Source: Chryseobacterium mulctrae (GTDB lineage: Bacteria; Bacteroidota; Bacteroidia; Flavobacteriales; Weeksellaceae). From it: 64,000 bases of DNA. This document shows, in pieces, positions 27,467 through 37,238 of the stretch; the first letter of the stretch is position 1; each line of letters begins with the position of its first letter. The DNA is taken from the NCBI RefSeq assembly GCF_006175945.1, contig NZ_VAJL01000001.1:868001-932000 (forward strand). Reading direction: 5' to 3'. The position numbers and the translations under genes were made by a program. The notes beneath the pieces were generated by a model. It saw only the letters and a list, made by a program, of their open reading frames with translations, did no database searches and was not told the DNA's origin.

Positions 27467-29188
27467 TTAGTTAGCTTCTTCAGCTCTCATATCTTTTCCT
27501 TTGAACTTCATTGATTGGATATTTCCTAAAAGCTCATTTTTATAAGATTTTTCAATCTCAAAGAATGAGAATTTCTCAAGAATTTCGATATTACCAATTT
27601 CAGCTCTCTTGTTACCTTTGCTTGAAGTAGCCTTGTTGATGATTTCTAAAACATCTAATTTTTTCAACTGATCTTTTTTACCAAGATTGAAGAAAAATCT
27701 AGTCATGTTCTCGTCTCTTTGTCTAGGTTTTCCACCACGATCACCTCTTCCTCTGTCGCTTCTTCCGTCACGATCTCCTCTTGGGCCTCTATCACGATCT
27801 CTTCCTCTGTCACGATCTCTTCCTCTGTCGCGGTCTCTTCCTCCTCTGTCATCATCTCTGCTGCTCATTTTCTGCTCGAGAAGATCATGTCTGTCTTTGT
27901 AGTACAAAGCAAGATCTTTTAACTGGAACTGAAGTAATTTGTGCACCAATTGTTCTTTTGTAAATTCAGAAAGATCAGGAATCAATGAATCATCAAATTC
28001 AAAGAAATCTTCGTGTACTTCTAACAAGTTTTCGAAAACACCTGCAACCTGAGCTTTTACAATATCTTCACCTGTGGGAATTCTAGCTTCAACGATCTCA
28101 ATCTTTGTAACAGATTTAATCTGCTTCAATTTTCTGCTTTCTTCAGGTTTAATTAAAGAAATAGAGATACCATCTTTTCCTGCTCTACCCGTTCTACCAC
28201 TTCTGTGAACGAATACTTCAGGATCATCTGGTAAAGAATAATGTACAACGTGAGTTAAAGAATCTACATCTAATCCTCGAGCTGCAACATCAGTCGCCAC
28301 CAAAATATCGATATTTTTCAATCTGAATTTCTTCATTACCGTATCTCTCTGCGCTTGAGAAAGATCACCATGAAGAGCATCTGCTGCATACCCATTCTGC
28401 ATCAAGAAATCGGCAACTTCCTGAGTTTCCATTCTTGTTCTACAGAAAATAATTGAGTATTGATTAGGGTTTGAATCGATTAATCTCTTCAAAGCCTCTT
28501 TTTTCTGACGGTAACCAGCCACATAATATTCGTGCTTAATGTTCTTTTTAACTTCGTTAATAGAACCCACAGAGATACGGTGAGGTTTTGTCAAATAATT
28601 TTTTGAAATACGCTCCACCTCTTTGCTCATCGTTGCCGAGAACAAGAAAGTTTGTTTTGTTTCAGGAGTTTCTTTCATAATGGTCTCCAACTCGTCTTTG
28701 AAACCCATTGAAAGCATTTCATCTGCTTCGTCTAAAACCAACCAGTGAATTGCTGAAAAGTCTAATGCTTTTCTGTTAATCAAATCGATTACTCTTCCAG
28801 GAGTTCCCACAATAATTTGTGGTTTTTCCTTTAAAGAACGAATCTGATCCATAATACTGCTTCCACCGTAAACTGCTGTAGTTTTGATGTTCTGCATGTA
28901 CTTTGAATAATTTTTGATGTCTTTTGTAATCTGAAGACATAATTCTCGTGTCGGACAAAGCACCAAAAATTGGATTTTGCGACTCGTATCGTCAATCATA
29001 TCCAAAATCGGAAGCGAAAACGCTGCTGTTTTGCCTGTCCCTGTCTGCGCAAGTGCGATTAGATCGCGAATATCTGAAAGAATGAAAGGGATAGTCTGTT
29101 TTTGGATTTCTGTCGGGCTTTCGTAACCCAGTTCGCCAATGGCCTTAAGGATATCAGGACTTAAATTGGTCTCCGTAAATAAATTCAT
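27467..29188 (-). CDS. DEAD-box RNA helicase with RD-repeat and DbpA-type tail
   Basis: A 573-residue helicase. Core motifs: PTEIQKQTIP, AQTGTGKT (about 47), TPGR, LDEADEML (about 152), SATMS (about 185), ARGLDV and HRSGRTGRAG (about 330). After residue 440 comes a low-complexity segment of repeated RDRGRD units (about 445-490), then a C-terminal RNA-binding domain of the DbpA type (MTRFFFNLGKKDQLKKLDVL). Such proteins unwind rRNA or cold-stress RNAs. It is transcribed alone from a promoter at 29209-29216. Confidence 0.93.
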   Translation of the reverse strand: MNLFTETNLSPDILKAIGELGYESPTEIQKQTIPFILSDIRDLIALAQTGTGKTAAFSLPILDMIDDTSRKIQFLVLCPTRELCLQITKDIKNYSKYMQNIKTTAVYGGSSIMDQIRSLKEKPQIIVGTPGRVIDLINRKALDFSAIHWLVLDEADEMLSMGFKDELETIMKETPETKQTFLFSATMSKEVERISKNYLTKPHRISVGSINEVKKNIKHEYYVAGYRQKKEALKRLIDSNPNQYSIIFCRTRMETQEVADFLMQNGYAADALHGDLSQAQRDTVMKKFRLKNIDILVATDVAARGLDVDSLTHVVHYSLPDDPEVFVHRSGRTGRAGKDGISISLIKPEESRKLKQIKSVTKIEIVEARIPTGEDIVKAQVAGVFENLLEVHEDFFEFDDSLIPDLSEFTKEQLVHKLLQFQLKDLALYYKDRHDLLEQKMSSRDDDRGGRDRDRGRDRDRGRDRDRGPRGDRDGRSDRGRGDRGGKPRQRDENMTRFFFNLGKKDQLKKLDVLEIINKATSSKGNKRAEIGNIEILEKFSFFEIEKSYKNELLGNIQSMKFKGKDMRAEEAN

Positions 29189-29208
29189 TAAATATTATAA
29201 AATTTTTG

Positions 29209-29216
29209 CAAAGATA
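29209..29216 (-). promoter_or_regulatory. -7 box (TATCTTTG) of the DEAD-box gene
   Basis: TATCTTTG fits TAnnTTTG on the minus strand and ends 21 bases before the ATG at 29188. Confidence 0.65.
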
Positions 29217-29461
29217 CGGTTTTTATTTGGATATTGAATTATACAATATTAACGAATTGATAATTTTATTTTAGAAAACCACAATCATTTTTATATTTAG
29301 ACAAAAAAACTACATCTTTTTTATTTTTAATTTAAAAATTTTTCAACAATAATCACAATTAGCAAATAATACATTTTGTAGAGTAATAATTATGAATTAA
29401 TGAAAATTCTATGGGTATTTATTTTGAATATTATTATTTACATTTGATTAAAATTTAAAAT

Positions 29462-30139
29462 ATGGCATCTCAGATTTCATCCAAAGTATTTGATTTTTTA
29501 AAACTTATTGATAAAAACAACAACCGAGAATGGTTTAATGATAATAAAAATCTTTTTCTTGAAGCACAATCAGATTTTCAGGATTTCACTGAAGAGCTGA
29601 TTAGCGAAATGGGAAAGTTTGATGAAACTATTTTAAAACTTGATGCTAAAAAATCTTTGCTCAGAATCTACCGAGACACCCGATTTTCAAAAGACAAAAC
29701 GCCATACAAAAACTATTTCGGAGCCTCACTTGGAATGGGTAAGATAAATACAAAAGCAGGATTTTATCTTCATGTACAACCCGGGAAATCTTTTTTAGGA
29801 AGCGGAATTTATTTACCGGACTCACCTGTTTTAAAAGAAATCAGAAAAGAAATCTCTCTTTTTAAAGATGATTTCCTGAAAGCAATCGATGATAAAGATT
29901 TCAAAAAATATTATGAGGAACTCGATCAGGAGCACAAACTAAAGAACGTTCCACAAGGCTTTGAAAAAGAAGATCCGATGGGAGAATATTTAAAACTAAA
30001 AAGTTTCATTGGAGTTCACAACATCACCAACAAAGATCTTTCTGATAAAAATGCTGTAAAAAACGTTTCAAAAATATTTGAAGCTGCAAAACCTTTGAAT
30101 GATTTTCTAGATACCTCAATTTCAAATCTTAAAAATTAA
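29462..30139 (+). CDS. DUF2461 protein
   Basis: A 225-residue soluble protein typical of DUF2461 (TIGR02453): FLKLIDKNNNREWFNDNK near the start, RIYRDTRFSKDKTPYK (about 68-83), then FYLHVQPGKSFLGSGIY. Function is unknown across bacteria and fungi. It is a monocistronic gene with its own AT-rich leader of more than 250 bases, free of other features. Confidence 0.9.
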   Translation: MASQISSKVFDFLKLIDKNNNREWFNDNKNLFLEAQSDFQDFTEELISEMGKFDETILKLDAKKSLLRIYRDTRFSKDKTPYKNYFGASLGMGKINTKAGFYLHVQPGKSFLGSGIYLPDSPVLKEIRKEISLFKDDFLKAIDDKDFKKYYEELDQEHKLKNVPQGFEKEDPMGEYLKLKSFIGVHNITNKDLSDKNAVKNVSKIFEAAKPLNDFLDTSISNLKN

Positions 30140-30213
30140 ACAAAAGCAAAATAAACACTGATAATCAACCTATTACAATTAAATATTTTTAACAACAATT
30201 TAACATTTTTCAT

Positions 30214-30221
30214 TACCTTTG
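30214..30221 (+). promoter_or_regulatory. -7 box (TACCTTTG) of the glycan gene pair
   Basis: TACCTTTG matches TAnnTTTG and ends 22 bases before the ATG of the FkbM gene. Confidence 0.6.
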
Positions 30222-30243
30222 CTGGTCGTCAAATTTCCATACA

Positions 30244-31038
30244 ATGTCTTTATACCAGCAACTCGCAGAAAAACTACAGTACATCAGTCCAAGTTTTTAT
30301 AAACAGAGGTATTTTAAAAGTTTAAAAAATCTCACCAAAGAAAATTTTTCAGGCCGTAATGTAGAGCCAGAGTTGGTTTGGATCAAAGAATATTTAAAAA
30401 ACGATGCTGTAATTTTTGACATCGGAGCCAATGTAGGAACTTTTCTTTACCAGTTTGAAAACAAGCTGAATCACAAGAATATTTACGCTTTTGAGCCTAA
30501 TAAAAAACTCAACATCAGACTGAGAAGACTTTTCCCGACGATGCATATTTCTTCTGTGGCACTTTCTGACGAAAATACGACGGCACAATTTAAAGTTCCG
30601 ATCATTAAAGGAAAAATGGTTGCCTCAAGAGGCACTTTAAATACTTCTTACAAAGAAAAAGACGAAGAAAACTCTTATACAGAAACCGTAGAAGTTGTAA
30701 AGCTGGATGATTGGGCGAAATCTAAAAACATCAAAAAAATAGATTTCATCAAAATCGATGTGGAAGGAAACGAAATGAAAACTCTTTTTGGCGGAAAAGA
30801 TACCATACAAAAATTCAAACCAACCTTAATGGTTGAAATGGAACAAAGACACCACGATCAACCCATTTGGAACGAGATTTTCGAAGTTGAAAACTGGGGT
30901 TTTGAAGCGCATTATCTAAACCGAAAAACATTTACCCTCGAAAAACTGACTGAAGAAATTTTATTAAAAAACATCAGCGACGAAAAAAATAAAACCGACT
31001 ACATCAACAATATCATTTTCTTTCCCAAAAACGTTTAA
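30244..31038 (+). CDS. FkbM-family methyltransferase
   Basis: A 264-residue SAM-dependent methyltransferase. SAM-binding motif I is FDIGANVGTFLYQF (about 60), motif II YAFEPN (about 82), and the family signature DFIKIDVEGNEMKTLFGG lies at about 170. FkbM enzymes O-methylate sugars or polyketides; the flippase starting nine bases downstream and the nearby glycosyltransferases point to surface-glycan methylation here. The exact acceptor is unknown. Confidence 0.9.
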   Translation: MSLYQQLAEKLQYISPSFYKQRYFKSLKNLTKENFSGRNVEPELVWIKEYLKNDAVIFDIGANVGTFLYQFENKLNHKNIYAFEPNKKLNIRLRRLFPTMHISSVALSDENTTAQFKVPIIKGKMVASRGTLNTSYKEKDEENSYTETVEVVKLDDWAKSKNIKKIDFIKIDVEGNEMKTLFGGKDTIQKFKPTLMVEMEQRHHDQPIWNEIFEVENWGFEAHYLNRKTFTLEKLTEEILLKNISDEKNKTDYINNIIFFPKNV

Positions 31039-31047
31039 AATCTAAAT

Positions 31048-32523
31048 ATGAGTGTAGTAGCAAGGCAGGGTTTTAAGTATTCCATTATCGGGTACGTCGC
31101 GACGTTGATCGGGATGTTCTCCATTTTTATTTTCACCAACGACCTCTTTTTTTACGGAAAACTAAGATACATCATGTCTGCTGCAGAAATGCTGGTTCCT
31201 TTTGTGGTGTTGGGAATTTCATATTCGAATGTGAAGTTTTTTGGAAAGGCTCATGAAGACGACAAACATCAAAATATGTTGTCTCTTTCTCTAGCATTGG
31301 TTTATATTAATTTTTTAATCTTTTTGGTTGTTTTTTTCCTTATCCCAAGCTTTTTCCCCGAATTTACAAAAATGAAAATCTGGGAAAGCAAAAAATACAT
31401 TTTGCCGCTTGTTTTAACGCTTTCTTTATGTGCGATTTTCAATAGATATATTTCCAATTATAAAAGAATTGTTGTTTCTAATATCTTCGACAATCTTTTG
31501 CCGAAATTAGCCAACTTAGGTTCTTTCTGTCTGTTTTTTTATTTTCAGTTTTCAGAGCAGATTGCATTAGCTTTTTTCTTCGGAATGTTTGCTTTAATGC
31601 TTACAGGATATATTTATTACACCAATAAACTTGACAAAATATACTTTGATTTCAGCAGAGATTACTTTAAAAAAGATAATTTTTACAAAGAATTTGCGGC
31701 GTATAGTTTCTTTGGATTTTTAGGAACTTTCGGAAATCATATGGCAATCAACAACTATATGATCGGTGAATTTATTGGTGAAGAAGAAATCGCGGTTTAC
31801 AGCATTTTATTGGCACTTATTTCATTGATTTCCATTCCACAATTGGGATTATTTAATATTTCTGCGCCGATTATCCGAAAAAATTTAGCCGATGGAGACA
31901 TGAAAGAACTTGACAGATTTCATAAAAAAACATCGTTAACTATTTATTTTTTAGGAGCTGTTTTGTTTGGCTGTATTATGGTAGGATTCCCTTATTTAAC
32001 GCATTTCATGCCGAATAAAGGAGATTTATTAAGAATGTACGAACCGGTTATCTGGATTTGGGGTTCTGCAGTTTTAATGGATTTAGCGACAGGTTTTAAC
32101 GGAAATATTATCTCACTTTCAAGATATTACAAATTCAATATTATCGTAATGCTTTTACTGGCTGGTTTAACGATTAGCTTAAACTGGTATTTCATCAACC
32201 ACACCGACCTTTCATTGATTGGAATTGCGCTGTCAACCGCAATTTCGGTTACTCTTTACAATCTTATTAAAGTTATTTTCAATTATTTCGTGTTTAAGGT
32301 TTCGCCTTTTTCTATTGAAATGATTTTCGTTTCGATTATCTGTACTTTAGCGATTACGGTGGCGATTGTTTTGCCTGTTTTTGATAATAATTTCATTAAT
32401 CTTATTTATAAACCGGCTGTTGTTTTAGTGCTTATATTTATTGGAAATCATTTCACCAAAATATTCCCGATCGAAGATTATCTGAATATGAAATTCTTTA
32501 AAAGTATTTTGAAATTTAAGTAA
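31048..32523 (+). CDS. Polysaccharide flippase (MOP family)
   Basis: A 491-residue membrane protein with about 14 hydrophobic spans and the Wzx/MOP organisation: two halves around FPYLTHFMPNKG near residue 310, and FSIIGYVATLIGM at the start. Such carriers move lipid-linked oligosaccharides across the inner membrane. It follows the FkbM gene by nine bases and its end overlaps the convergent glycosyltransferase gene by eight bases. It is part of a small cell-surface glycan group. Confidence 0.87.
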   Translation: MSVVARQGFKYSIIGYVATLIGMFSIFIFTNDLFFYGKLRYIMSAAEMLVPFVVLGISYSNVKFFGKAHEDDKHQNMLSLSLALVYINFLIFLVVFFLIPSFFPEFTKMKIWESKKYILPLVLTLSLCAIFNRYISNYKRIVVSNIFDNLLPKLANLGSFCLFFYFQFSEQIALAFFFGMFALMLTGYIYYTNKLDKIYFDFSRDYFKKDNFYKEFAAYSFFGFLGTFGNHMAINNYMIGEFIGEEEIAVYSILLALISLISIPQLGLFNISAPIIRKNLADGDMKELDRFHKKTSLTIYFLGAVLFGCIMVGFPYLTHFMPNKGDLLRMYEPVIWIWGSAVLMDLATGFNGNIISLSRYYKFNIIVMLLLAGLTISLNWYFINHTDLSLIGIALSTAISVTLYNLIKVIFNYFVFKVSPFSIEMIFVSIICTLAITVAIVLPVFDNNFINLIYKPAVVLVLIFIGNHFTKIFPIEDYLNMKFFKSILKFK

Positions 32524-33544
32524 GCTTGTGAAGAAGATTTTCTAAATTTTCAAGAACTGTTTGTTTGCTGTATTCTTTCTGAAAATCATATTGAGCATTC
32601 TGCAATTCGTAAAACTGCTCAATAACATTTTCTTTTTCAGGAACAATAAAATCTAGATTTGAAGTATAATTTGCGGGGAAAACAGCGATTTTACCAAACT
32701 TTATTGCATCCCCAATATTTCCGGTCATTTTTGTTTTTCCGTACACTTCTTTTTGGCTGAAAAATTCTGTTTGCTGCTGAATCGGGCACCACAAAACATC
32801 CGCTTTTTTCATCCACATTTCAAAATCTTGCTGCGAAACTCTTTCTTTGAAATAGGTAATATTAAATTGATTAGAAATTCTCTCAATCGCTTCAAGCTCC
32901 TCTCCTTTTGCTTTACCTAAAAAAACAAATTCAATGTTTTTCGCTCTTTCAGCTTTTTGAATTACCTCTAAAACATGTTGATAATCACGTCTTTTTTGAG
33001 AAACTCCGCCCGGAATTACAACAGTGAATCTTTCATTCTTATTTTGAGGAAATTCTTTGGTGTAAAAAAGTGGCAAAAACTGACATTCCTGCGAAGAAAA
33101 TTCTTTATCCAAAACCAAAAGATTCTTTGATTTTTTATAAACTTTTGATGTATTAAAAAGACCTTCCTTCCACCATAATTTCAATCGGTAAATAACATCT
33201 TCTTTGAAAACATTTTTGATTAAACCTAATTTGGAAGCCTTTGAAAAATTGAGATTATGAACAATAACAGCTGTTTTATATTTATTGGTAATATTCAAAA
33301 AAGTATTGAAGTAACGATGAACTGTTCCAATAATAATCAGGTAATATTTCTTAGATTTAAGCTGGTCTAAAATCATCGAATTATCTGATAAAAAAACAGC
33401 TTCGTCACTTGTTTGAATCTGATTTTTAATTCTTTCTGAAAAATAATAATCCACAGAAAATTCTTCTGAATCGTTCATCAAATTCATAAAATCGGCCGCA
33501 ATTTCTGCGTGGGTATCGATTTCTATGTAAGCTATTTTTTTCAA
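32516..33544 (-). CDS. Glycosyltransferase, GT4-like
   Basis: A 342-residue protein with two Rossmann-like halves. The C-terminal half has VVIPGGVSQKRRDYQ (about 167), VFLGKA and ADVLWCPIQ (about 250), consistent with a GT-B glycosyltransferase donor site, though the usual E-x7-E signature is weak. N-terminal MKKIAYIEIDTHAEIA is typical of sugar transferases acting in O-antigen or capsule synthesis. It is convergent with the flippase gene. The substrate is not readable. Confidence 0.7.
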   Translation of the reverse strand: MKKIAYIEIDTHAEIAADFMNLMNDSEEFSVDYYFSERIKNQIQTSDEAVFLSDNSMILDQLKSKKYYLIIIGTVHRYFNTFLNITNKYKTAVIVHNLNFSKASKLGLIKNVFKEDVIYRLKLWWKEGLFNTSKVYKKSKNLLVLDKEFSSQECQFLPLFYTKEFPQNKNERFTVVIPGGVSQKRRDYQHVLEVIQKAERAKNIEFVFLGKAKGEELEAIERISNQFNITYFKERVSQQDFEMWMKKADVLWCPIQQQTEFFSQKEVYGKTKMTGNIGDAIKFGKIAVFPANYTSNLDFIVPEKENVIEQFYELQNAQYDFQKEYSKQTVLENLENLLHKLT

Positions 33545-33610
33545 AGTGAAATTTAGATTTTAAGTTTTGGCTAAAGCCAATTGTATTCATTGTATTAAAA
33601 ATATGGTCTT

Positions 33611-33635
33611 CCTTCGACAAGCTCAGGATGACACG
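33611..33635. repeat. Dispersed short repeat (ttcgacaagctcaggatgac)
   Basis: Between two glycosyltransferase genes lies ccttcgacaagctcaggatg and neighbouring bases. From memory this short sequence recurs in intergenic DNA of many bacteria including flavobacteria. Only one copy is seen in this window. Confidence 0.4.
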
Positions 33636-33662
33636 CCCATTTCTATTGAAATTTAAAATGTA

Positions 33663-34517
33663 TCACATTTTAAACCATTTCTTCTTAAACTGATTCCAAC
33701 GCTGCTCATTAATCACTTTTTGTTCATCTTTTGAAATTTTCAACTCAAGATTTTGAGATTTGCATTTTTCGTACGAACTGATAATCTGAAATAAAAAAGA
33801 AGGCGATTTTATTTTTGCAGATTCTTTTGCTGCCGCAACATAAGTCAGGAAGCGATTTAAGCCTAAGAAATAAAAATATCGTCCATAATAATCAGCTGGT
33901 TTTATGGTATAATCTGCACCTTTTACTTTAATTAATTTTACGTGTAAATCAGGAAGAACAACTTCTTTCCACCCTAAATTTTGCAGAAGAATTGCATCAA
34001 TATTATCCCAACCCAATGTTTCACGCAAACCACCCATTTGAAGAAAACATTCCTTTCGATACGCTTTCATCGGACCACGAACATGATGTTTGTTGGAATT
34101 TCCTTCATACACCCATTCTCCGTTTTTTTCAACATATAATAGTCCTCCAACCAAACCGTAATCAGGGTTTTTCACAAAAGAATCTGCGACAGTTTGTAAA
34201 TAATTTTCAGACAAGATAATATCCGAATCAAACTTGCAGATAACATCAAACTGATTCAAATCCTGGGTTTTTAAACCTTTTTTAAAAGCCGCAACTACCT
34301 TTGAACCTGGTTGGTGCAGGGATTTTTCCAAATTAATGGTTTCAAATCGGGAATCTCGGTCAGCGTATTTTTTAATGACCTCTGAAGTTTTATCAGTCGA
34401 GCCATCATTCACCACTACTACTTTAAAATCCTTAAAACTTTGCTGTTGTAAAGAATCTAAAGTAAACGGAAGATTATTTTCCTCGTTGTGTGCAGGAATT
34501 ATGATTAAAAATTTCAA
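33663..34517 (-). CDS. Family 2 glycosyltransferase
   Basis: A 284-residue GT-A enzyme: IIIPAHNEENNLPFTL (residues 4-19), VVVNDGSTDKTSEV (about 34-47) and metal-binding FDSDI (about 94), then GGLYVEKN and RKECFLQMGGLRE. It transfers a sugar from a nucleotide donor. With the neighbouring flippase and FkbM genes it likely assembles a surface glycan. Transcribed alone leftward; an inverted repeat lies upstream. Confidence 0.9.
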   Translation of the reverse strand: MKFLIIIPAHNEENNLPFTLDSLQQQSFKDFKVVVVNDGSTDKTSEVIKKYADRDSRFETINLEKSLHQPGSKVVAAFKKGLKTQDLNQFDVICKFDSDIILSENYLQTVADSFVKNPDYGLVGGLLYVEKNGEWVYEGNSNKHHVRGPMKAYRKECFLQMGGLRETLGWDNIDAILLQNLGWKEVVLPDLHVKLIKVKGADYTIKPADYYGRYFYFLGLNRFLTYVAAAKESAKIKSPSFLFQIISSYEKCKSQNLELKISKDEQKVINEQRWNQFKKKWFKM

Positions 34518-34541
34518 TGTAAATTACCAATGATGAATAAC

Positions 34542-34597
34542 AATTGATAAATGATAAAATTCAACAATTAGCTTGCATCAATTATCATTTATCAATT
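34542..34597. repeat. 15-bp inverted repeat (aattgataaatgata)
   Basis: Perfect arms at 34542-34556 and 34583-34597 form a strong AU-rich hairpin between aspA and the GT2 gene. It could terminate aspA transcription or act as mRNA-end structure. Confidence 0.6.
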
Positions 34598-34607
34598 ATC
34601 GTTAATA

Positions 34608-36008
34608 TTATTTATTGTGCGGTTTCAACATATTTTTAGGGTCCAGAATTTCGTCTAATTTTTCCTGAGAAAGTAGATTCTGTTCCAGAACTAAATTATA
34701 AACACTTTTACCGGTTTCTAAAGCTTCTTTTGCAATTTTTGTTGACTGTTTGTATCCGATGTAAGGATTCAAAGCAGTTACAATTCCAATGCTGTGTTTT
34801 ACCATATTCAGACAAACGTCTTTATTGGCAGTAATTCCGATGACACATTTTTCACGAAGCGTTTCTAGAGCATTACACAAGAAGTGAATATTTTCCATAA
34901 TCGCGTGCGAAAGAACGGGCTCCATTACGTTTAATTGTAATTGTCCGGCTTCAGCAGCAAAAGTCACTGTCAAATCATTTCCAATCACTTTAAAACAAAC
35001 CTGATTAACCACTTCCGGAATTACAGGATTTACTTTTCCAGGCATAATCGATGAACCGGGTTGCATTGGCGGAAGATTAATTTCAGATAATCCGGCTCTA
35101 GGTCCTGAAGAAAGCAATCTTAAATCATTACAGATTTTAGAAAGTTTCACCGCAAGACGCTTCATTGCTGAAGAATAAATCACATAAGAACCTGTATCTG
35201 GAGTTGCTTCAACCAAATCTGGAGCAGAAATCACCGGATATCCCGTCAGTTCAGCTAAATTTTTAGCACAAAGCGTAGCATAACCGATTGGAGCGTTGAT
35301 TCCGGTACCAATTGCCGTTGCACCCATATTGACTTCAACAAAAAGATTGGCGTTGTTATTTAATTTAGAAATATCTTCTTCTAAAGTTGCTGCAAATGCT
35401 TCAAATTCTTGTCCCATCGTCATCGGAACAGCGTCCTGAAGTTGCGTTCTTCCCATTTTAATGACATCATGAAACTCTTTTCCTTTTTCACGGAAAGCTT
35501 CCACGATTCCCACCAATTTTTTCACTAAATTTTCGTTCATCTGCAACAATCCCATTTTGATTGCGGTAGGATATGCATCATTGGTAGACTGCGAAAGATT
35601 GATATGATCGTTTGGCGAACAGAATTCGTATTCACCTTTATTTTTACCTAATTTTTCTAAAACTCGGTTCGCAATTACTTCATTAGCATTCATGTTAATA
35701 GAAGTTCCTGCTCCACCCTGAATCATATCTACCGGAAATTCGCTGTGGAATAATCCACCGATTAACTCGTCACAGGTTTCTGCAATTTTAAAATATAAAT
35801 CCTGATCTAAAAGACCTAATTCATAATTGGTTTTAGCAGCCGCTTTTTTCACATACGCCAAACCTTTAATAAATTCCGGATATGATGACAAAAGCTGTCC
35901 TGAAATTTTGAAATTGTCTATTGCTCTTTGAGTCTGAACTCCGTAATAAGCATTTAACGGCACATTTAATTCACCGAGTAAATCACTTTCTTGTCTGAAA
36001 TTTTCCAT
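34608..36008 (-). CDS. aspA: Aspartate ammonia-lyase
   Basis: A 466-residue lyase that reversibly converts aspartate to fumarate and ammonia. Diagnostic stretches: YYGVQTQRAIDNF (about 20), STNDAYPTAIKMG (about 140), GRTQLQDAVPMT (about 186) and the fumarase/aspartase signature GSSIMPGKVNP (about 319). The length and SS-loop fit AspA rather than fumarase C. It is preceded by an amidase gene and a weak hairpin. Confidence 0.93.
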   Translation of the reverse strand: MENFRQESDLLGELNVPLNAYYGVQTQRAIDNFKISGQLLSSYPEFIKGLAYVKKAAAKTNYELGLLDQDLYFKIAETCDELIGGLFHSEFPVDMIQGGAGTSINMNANEVIANRVLEKLGKNKGEYEFCSPNDHINLSQSTNDAYPTAIKMGLLQMNENLVKKLVGIVEAFREKGKEFHDVIKMGRTQLQDAVPMTMGQEFEAFAATLEEDISKLNNNANLFVEVNMGATAIGTGINAPIGYATLCAKNLAELTGYPVISAPDLVEATPDTGSYVIYSSAMKRLAVKLSKICNDLRLLSSGPRAGLSEINLPPMQPGSSIMPGKVNPVIPEVVNQVCFKVIGNDLTVTFAAEAGQLQLNVMEPVLSHAIMENIHFLCNALETLREKCVIGITANKDVCLNMVKHSIGIVTALNPYIGYKQSTKIAKEALETGKSVYNLVLEQNLLSQEKLDEILDPKNMLKPHNK

Positions 36009-36044
36009 TAAATATTATTTAATAGTTTAATTATTTGATTAATA

Positions 36045-36070
36045 AAAAACGCACCGTAAAGATGCGCTTT
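36045..36070 (-). terminator. Weak hairpin after the amidase gene
   Basis: aaaacgca and tgcgcttt pair imperfectly around gtaaag. In the leftward direction the stem ends in a T6 run. It would end the amidase message before aspA. Confidence 0.5.
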
Positions 36071-36076
36071 AAAAAT

Positions 36077-37102
36077 TTATTTTGTAGGATATTTTTGATT
36101 TAAAGCTTGAAGAATTGCCCATGTTTCGGCATCCATAATCCCATCGTAGTTTTGAGGTCTGAAGTGATATTGCAATGCTTCAATTGTTTTTTTGGTAGCA
36201 TCATCCCACTTTCCGTTAGGATAAATTTCGTAACCAAATTTCTGCAATGCAGTCTGAACCAAAAAGATGAACGGAGAGTCATTGTATCTCGTTGAAACAT
36301 CAGTCTGTGCTAAAGTCAAAAGATTTTGTTTTGCAGCTTCGTCATACCACATTCCTATCTGATATTCGTCGTACAATTTTTTCCAAGGAAACTGTGGACC
36401 CGGATCTTGTTTTCTTAAAGGGGCAATATCTGAATGCGCCAAAACATTGGTTGCAGGAATATTATATCTGGTTACAATATCTTTAGCCAAAGCTGCCACT
36501 TTTTTAATTTGGTCATCACTAAAAGGCTGAAAGGTTCTTGCTCCAGTTGCATCAGCTGTAAATCCCATATTGACGATCTCAATTCCAATTGAGGTGTCGT
36601 TTAGGTTTTTATCTGCACGCCATGCACTTACTCCTGCATGATAAGAACGTTTGTTTTCGTCTACCAATTGATAGATCTCATTGTCACCTAAATTATTTAC
36701 AAGATAATGTGCACTAACGCCTTGCTGAGTAAGAACTGTTACCGATTTATCATCCGGTAAAACGGTGTAATGAAGAATCAGATATTTTTGTCTGAAATTT
36801 TGTGCAATTGCGGGGAAATGGGTCTTCACCACTTTATATCCTGCAGGTTTTGCCGAAACAATAGAACCGTAACTTGCCGTATTATCATTTTTAGTGATAT
36901 CTGCAATATTGGTAGTAAAAAACTCTACTCCACTTTCTTTTGTTATTTGTGGTTTAATTTTTTCCTGAGAAGTAGAATTAATGACAGTTTTTGGTTGTGA
37001 GACTGGAGTTTTCGAGCGGTACGTATTTTTTTTAATATTTTTTTGTGACGTACATGAAAAAACAAGTGTACTTAAGCTTATGATATATAATGTCTTACGC
37101 AT
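36077..37102 (-). CDS. N-acetylmuramoyl-L-alanine amidase lipoprotein with PG-binding domain
   Basis: A 341-residue lipoprotein (lipobox LVFSCTS, cysteine at about 17). Amidase_2 domain: LILHYTVLPDD (zinc His, about 130), GVSAHYLV, NMGF and LAHSDIAPLRKQDPGP (His and Asp ligands, about 223-238). A peptidoglycan-binding_1 domain (IFLVQTALQKFGY to TWAILQAL) forms the C-terminus. It cleaves the bond between muramic acid and the stem peptide, in cell-wall recycling or remodelling. It is anchored to the inner leaflet-facing periplasm or outer membrane. Confidence 0.93.
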   Translation of the reverse strand: MRKTLYIISLSTLVFSCTSQKNIKKNTYRSKTPVSQPKTVINSTSQEKIKPQITKESGVEFFTTNIADITKNDNTASYGSIVSAKPAGYKVVKTHFPAIAQNFRQKYLILHYTVLPDDKSVTVLTQQGVSAHYLVNNLGDNEIYQLVDENKRSYHAGVSAWRADKNLNDTSIGIEIVNMGFTADATGARTFQPFSDDQIKKVAALAKDIVTRYNIPATNVLAHSDIAPLRKQDPGPQFPWKKLYDEYQIGMWYDEAAKQNLLTLAQTDVSTRYNDSPFIFLVQTALQKFGYEIYPNGKWDDATKKTIEALQYHFRPQNYDGIMDAETWAILQALNQKYPTK

Positions 37103-37185
37103 TAGTTTAAATTTTTAATCATTTATAAGCGTAAAAATACACAATTTTTTTCTGAAATTTATTTGGTAAATAAAGAAATCTGTTC

Positions 37186-37193
37186 TATATTTG
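37186..37193 (+). promoter_or_regulatory. -7 box (TATATTTG) of the tRNA cluster
   Basis: TATATTTG, 45 bases before the tRNA-Ser 5' end, fits TAnnTTTG and would drive all three tRNAs. Confidence 0.6.
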
Positions 37194-37238
37194 CACTCGC
37201 AATAACGGAGCAGCGATCATTCAAAAAGACGTTATTTA

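Noticed and set aside
27687..27860. Tandem repeat resembling a CRISPR array
   Set aside because: It is the in-gene RD-repeat of the helicase; there are no spacers. No CRISPR array is seen anywhere in the window.
27687..27963. Serine/leucine-rich ORFs opposite the DEAD-box tail
   Set aside because: They are mirror products of the RD-repeat codons.
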